NCBI RefSeq assembly: GCF_035958815.1 | Contig: NZ_CP108383.1 | Location: 5,394,001-5,458,000, forward strand | DNA from: Nocardia sp. NBC_01327 | GTDB taxonomy: Bacteria > Actinomycetota > Actinomycetes > Mycobacteriales > Mycobacteriaceae | Reading direction: 5' to 3' | DNA: 64,000 nucleotides | Shown here: piece by piece, positions 61,226-64,000 of the stretch | How positions within the stretch are numbered: the first letter of the stretch is position 1 | Layout: every line of letters starts with the position of its first letter | Notes under the pieces: generated by a model | Told to the model about the DNA's origin: nothing | Databases searched by the model: none | What the model saw: the letters and a program-made list of their open reading frames with translations, nothing else | Made by a program: the position numbers and the translations under genes

Positions 61226-61387
61226 CGACGAGGTACACCCGGTGAGGACCCCCGACGACCAGTTGCTAGCAGCGAGTGCAGCTTTGCGTCAGCACCACGC
61301 ATCACCGCGAGCCGACACCCGGTCGTCGAGGGGGCTCTGGTGGTGGGGTTTTGCGGCGTGTCGCCTCCCTCAGAGCCCGCTCGGCGT

Positions 61388-62836
61388 TCAGGGGTGGTGG
61401 GTGGCGGCGTGGTGGCCGGCGGTGCGGCCGAAGGCCAGGGCGTCGGCGATGTGGAAGCCGCCGTCTTTGGACCAGGAGTAGGTGGAGCTGAGGTTGCCGG
61501 CGGCGTAGAGGGCGGGGATTACTTCGCCGGAAGGGTCCAGGACTTGGGCGTTTTCATTGCGGCGGGGGCCGCCGTTGCTCCAGGCCAGGATCGGGGCGGA
61601 GGGGAAGGCGTAGTAGGGGGGTTCGGTGAGGGGGACGAGGGTGCGGGGGTGGCGGGAGAATTGGTCGTCGGCGCCGGCGGCGCAGGCGGCGTTGTAGCGG
61701 TCGACGGTGTGCTGCAGGGTGTTCGGGTCCATGTCGAGCAGGGCGGCGAGTTCGGGGAGGGCGTCGGCGCGGTGGATCCAGCCCTTGTCGATTTCGGCGG
61801 AGTTGTCGGGGCTCCAGTCGTAGCCTTCGATCTGCTGGGCCCAGCTGACCGCGAGGACGTCGCGGCCGGGGACGATGGGCCCTGCGCGGCGGGCGGATTC
61901 GTCGAAGAGGATGACCATCGGCTCGGTGGGGAACAGCTGATAGCTGCCGTGGATGCGGGCGTGGCCGTGGCGCAGGGCGACGGTTTCATTGCAGCAGCGG
62001 CGGCCGTCGCGGCCGAGGTAGATGTAGCCCTTGGAGTACGGGAACGCGGTGTAGAAACCGGCTTCGTAACCGGGAGCGCGTAATCCGGGCAGGGTCATCA
62101 TATTCGCCATATGCCACAGGTCGGCGCCGGCCTTGAGCGCCATGCGGTGGCCGTCGCCGGTGGCGGCGGGGGATCCCCAGATCACCGGATCGGTGAGGCC
62201 GAGGTGATCGCGCACCATGGCGGGATCCGCCTCGAAACCGCCGGTGGCCAGGACGATTCCGCGGCGGGCGCGGATTCGCAGGCCGGTCTCGTCCGCGGTG
62301 GCCGCCAGCACCCCGGTGATCACACCGTCATCGACCACCAATTCCCGTGCGGGAGTCTGCAATCGCACCTCGATGCCCCGGCTGCGCACGGCCTCGGCGA
62401 GCGCGGCCCACAGCAGGCCGCCGCCCATTGTGCCGTCCACCCCGATCCAGCCGGTCATGACATCGCTGCCCTCGAGCTCGGGATATTCCGGCGGCGCCGG
62501 CACCGCCAATCCGACCGTGATGCCCAGGCTCTGCATCCATTCGGTATTGCGCGCGGTCTCCCGCGCCCATGCCTGGACCACCGGCTCCGGGATCGGCCGC
62601 CCCGCACTGAGACTGCGCAGATACGTCGCGGCCCGCTCCGGAGCGCGATTGTCGAACCACACCGCCCCCGACACCCGGGTACTGCCGCCCTCCCGCCCGG
62701 CCGCCATCTTCTCCAGCACCAGTACCTGCGCCCCGGCGTCGTGCGCGGCGATAGCGGCCGAGCATCCCGCCGCCCCGAAACCCACTACGACAACATCGGT
62801 TTCGACATCCCAACCACGGGATCCGGATTCGCTCAT
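61388..62836 (-). CDS. fumarate-reductase/ketosteroid-dehydrogenase-like flavoprotein
   Basis: A 482-residue FAD enzyme. Dinucleotide motif VVVGFGAAGCSAAIAAHDAG (residues about 16-35), LEKMAAGREGGSTRVSGA next to the flavin, IVLATGGFEAD, and a C-terminal LYAAGNLSSTYSWSKDGGFHIADALAFGR closing the FAD site. The family includes fumarate reductases and 3-ketosteroid-delta1-dehydrogenases. The catalytic residues for either were not resolved. The ATG at 62836 was taken; no partner gene is adjacent. Confidence 0.8.
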   Translation of the reverse strand: MSESGSRGWDVETDVVVVGFGAAGCSAAIAAHDAGAQVLVLEKMAAGREGGSTRVSGAVWFDNRAPERAATYLRSLSAGRPIPEPVVQAWARETARNTEWMQSLGITVGLAVPAPPEYPELEGSDVMTGWIGVDGTMGGGLLWAALAEAVRSRGIEVRLQTPARELVVDDGVITGVLAATADETGLRIRARRGIVLATGGFEADPAMVRDHLGLTDPVIWGSPAATGDGHRMALKAGADLWHMANMMTLPGLRAPGYEAGFYTAFPYSKGYIYLGRDGRRCCNETVALRHGHARIHGSYQLFPTEPMVILFDESARRAGPIVPGRDVLAVSWAQQIEGYDWSPDNSAEIDKGWIHRADALPELAALLDMDPNTLQHTVDRYNAACAAGADDQFSRHPRTLVPLTEPPYYAFPSAPILAWSNGGPRRNENAQVLDPSGEVIPALYAAGNLSSTYSWSKDGGFHIADALAFGRTAGHHAATHHP

Positions 62837-63300
62837 GACGGCACTGCCCTTCCGTTCGTCCTCCTGCGAACGGTCCCAGACCACACCCCTCGCGAAAACG
62901 CCCCTCCCACTGAGCGGGACCGCCCGCACCGCATCGCCCTGCGCTGCGCGCACAAGCCTTCGCACGAGTAAGCCGGGCGGCCACCCCTGAATCGCGCCCT
63001 ACACTGCACCGGGCACCTGTGCCGACCAAGTCGTCACAGTGGGACGTTCTGCGTCACCGAGGGCGACCCCGTCACCGACACCACCGCCTTGACCGGGTTA
63101 TGAGCATTCGCACAGCGAGTCGGCCGCGCCCCCACTAGATCACCTCCCTCGCAGCGGCCGACAGCTGCGCCGAGCAAATGGTCACCGTTGGCGGCCGCGC
63201 GATGAGGCGCGGCTAGATCCGGCCTCAGCGGTCAAAAATCGGGGCTGCGCGGCATATTTTGCGCTGTGGGGGAGGTTTTCGACCGCTCAGGCCGGGCGAA
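62837..63300. other. 464-bp gene-free stretch with a diverged repeat
   Basis: No credible gene. Two related 29-base sequences occur in the same orientation, starting TGTGCCGACCAAG at 63018 and TGCGCCGAGCAAAT at 63167, about 21 of 29 bases alike and 149 bp apart. It holds the promoter of the flavoprotein gene (leftward) and perhaps regulatory sites. Confidence 0.4.
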
Positions 63301-64000
63301 TCAGCCCACGGCGGGCAGGGGGGTGCCGAACCAGCGGGTGAGGGCTTCGGGGAGGCCGTCGAGGGTGGGGGTGTCGGCGGCCCAGGCGACGATGCCGTCG
63401 GGGCGCACGAGCAGGGCCGAGAGTGCGCGGGGTTGCGCTGGTTTGGCGGTGACGACGGTGAGGCGGTCGGGCCAGCGGGCGGCTGTCGCGCGGAGTTCGG
63501 CGGAGTCGGTCAGATCGAGGAGGATGCCGGCGCCGGTGGCGAAGTGCTCGCTCAGGCGGGTGCCGTCGGTGAGTTCGATATCGGGGGTGGCCGCGCCGGT
63601 GAGGGGGTGCGAGCCGCCGAGATCGTAGCGGTGCAGGATGCCGGAGATCTTGGTGAAGATCGTGGTGGCGGCATCGGGGGTGGCCAGCAGTTCGGCGGCG
63701 ACGGTGCGCAGGGCGCGGCTGCGCGGGTCGGTGCGCATGAGGGCGACCTGTGCGCGAGTCCAGTCCAGCACCCACGCGCCGATCGGATGGCGCTCGGTGG
63801 TGTAGGTGTCGAGCAGGTCGGCGCCGGCCCAGCCGCGCACGACGCCCGCCAGTTTCCAGCCGAGGTTGACCGCATCCCCGACGCCCAGGTTCAGACCCTG
63901 GCCGCCGAAGGGCGAATGCACATGGGCGGCATCGCCTGCCAGCAGGACGCGGCCCTTGCGATAGTTCGGGACCTGGCGCGTGTTGTCGGTGAAGCGAGTT
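63301..64000 (-). CDS. FAD-dependent aromatic monooxygenase, partial (N-terminus outside window)
   Basis: The C-terminal 230 or so residues of a PheA/TfdB/MhpA-type hydroxylase. YRKGRVLLAGDAAHVHSPFGGQGLNLGVGDAVNLGWKLA is the FAD-ribityl (GD) motif with the classical D-A-A-H; YTTERHPIGAWVL follows, and the tail is a thioredoxin-like domain (LLVRPDGIVAWAAD). The family hydroxylates phenols, polyketides or rifampicin using NAD(P)H. The gene begins beyond position 64000. Confidence 0.85.
   Translation of the reverse strand, partial: TRFTDNTRQVPNYRKGRVLLAGDAAHVHSPFGGQGLNLGVGDAVNLGWKLAGVVRGWAGADLLDTYTTERHPIGAWVLDWTRAQVALMRTDPRSRALRTVAAELLATPDAATTIFTKISGILHRYDLGGSHPLTGAATPDIELTDGTRLSEHFATGAGILLDLTDSAELRATAARWPDRLTVVTAKPAQPRALSALLVRPDGIVAWAADTPTLDGLPEALTRWFGTPLPAVG

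Noticed and set aside
1..64000. CRISPR arrays, insertion sequences and ribosomal RNA
   Set aside because: No regularly spaced repeats, transposase motifs or rRNA-like sequence were seen on either strand.

Overview
The window reads as chromosomal DNA of a high-GC, mycolate-type actinobacterium, most probably Nocardia or a close relative (inference). The reasons are the GC-rich coding bias, an actinobacterial integration host factor (mIHF), two polyprenol/GDP-mannose-type mannosyltransferases, an HdeA-like lipoprotein of the mycobacterial kind, and a VirS/mymA-like locus. No insertion sequence, integrase, phage gene or CRISPR array is visible. The 3' part of one monooxygenase gene is cut by the right-hand edge.

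Layout. 0-3.4 kb: a Mo-cofactor oxidoreductase with its cytochrome b partner, a glyoxalase-fold protein and a LysR regulator. 3.5-8.5 kb: an SsuA/TauA-type ABC importer (lipoprotein, ATPase, permease) with a DUF3604/PHP-like metalloprotein in the same operon. 8.5-11.8 kb: an MgtA-type Mg2+ P-ATPase with an unusual leader and a convergent stand-alone response regulator. 11.9-14.7 kb: a membrane protein divergent from a NarL-type two-component system, with two tandem perfect palindromes between them. 14.9-21.4 kb: TetR/aldo-keto reductase pair with duplicated operators, GT87 mannosyltransferase, an ECF41 sigma factor with an AhpD-fold partner (both behind the same promoter motif), an SMP-30-like secreted protein and an XRE regulator. 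21.5-29.8 kb: asparagine synthetase followed by a 2060-residue two-module NRPS of order A-T-C-A-T-R, the most likely natural-product locus here. 29.9-34.5 kb: two identical tRNA-Leu(GAG) genes in inverted orientation enclosing an HdeA-like lipoprotein, a short UvrA paralogue, a Sel1-repeat protein and mIHF. 34.6-39.7 kb: a VirS-like AraC regulator divergent from SDR-FadD-FMO genes. 39.7-51 kb: hemerythrin/TetR pair, MDR oxidoreductase, hydrolase, amidase, MFS transporter, slipin, small kinase, a decayed SDR, an LpqC-like esterase and a TerB-Coq4-like fusion. 51-59.7 kb: GT4 mannosyltransferase, then a FadR-type regulator sharing an operator with an aldehyde dehydrogenase / AttH-like / GMC oxidoreductase operon and two unknown genes. 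59.8-64 kb: an imine-reductase-like enzyme divergent from an HxlR regulator, a fumarate-reductase/ketosteroid-dehydrogenase-like flavoprotein and a partial FAD monooxygenase.

Working picture. Most regions are small regulator-plus-enzyme modules for lipid, alcohol and aldehyde metabolism and the cell envelope. The best candidates for undescribed biology are the asnB-NRPS locus (predicted dipeptide aldehyde or pyrazinone), the FadR-controlled alcohol-to-acid operon with a three-part GMC fusion, the ABC importer with DUF3604, the TerB-Coq4 fusion, and several well-defined operator pairs. All functional statements come from motif recognition by eye; no database search was run.
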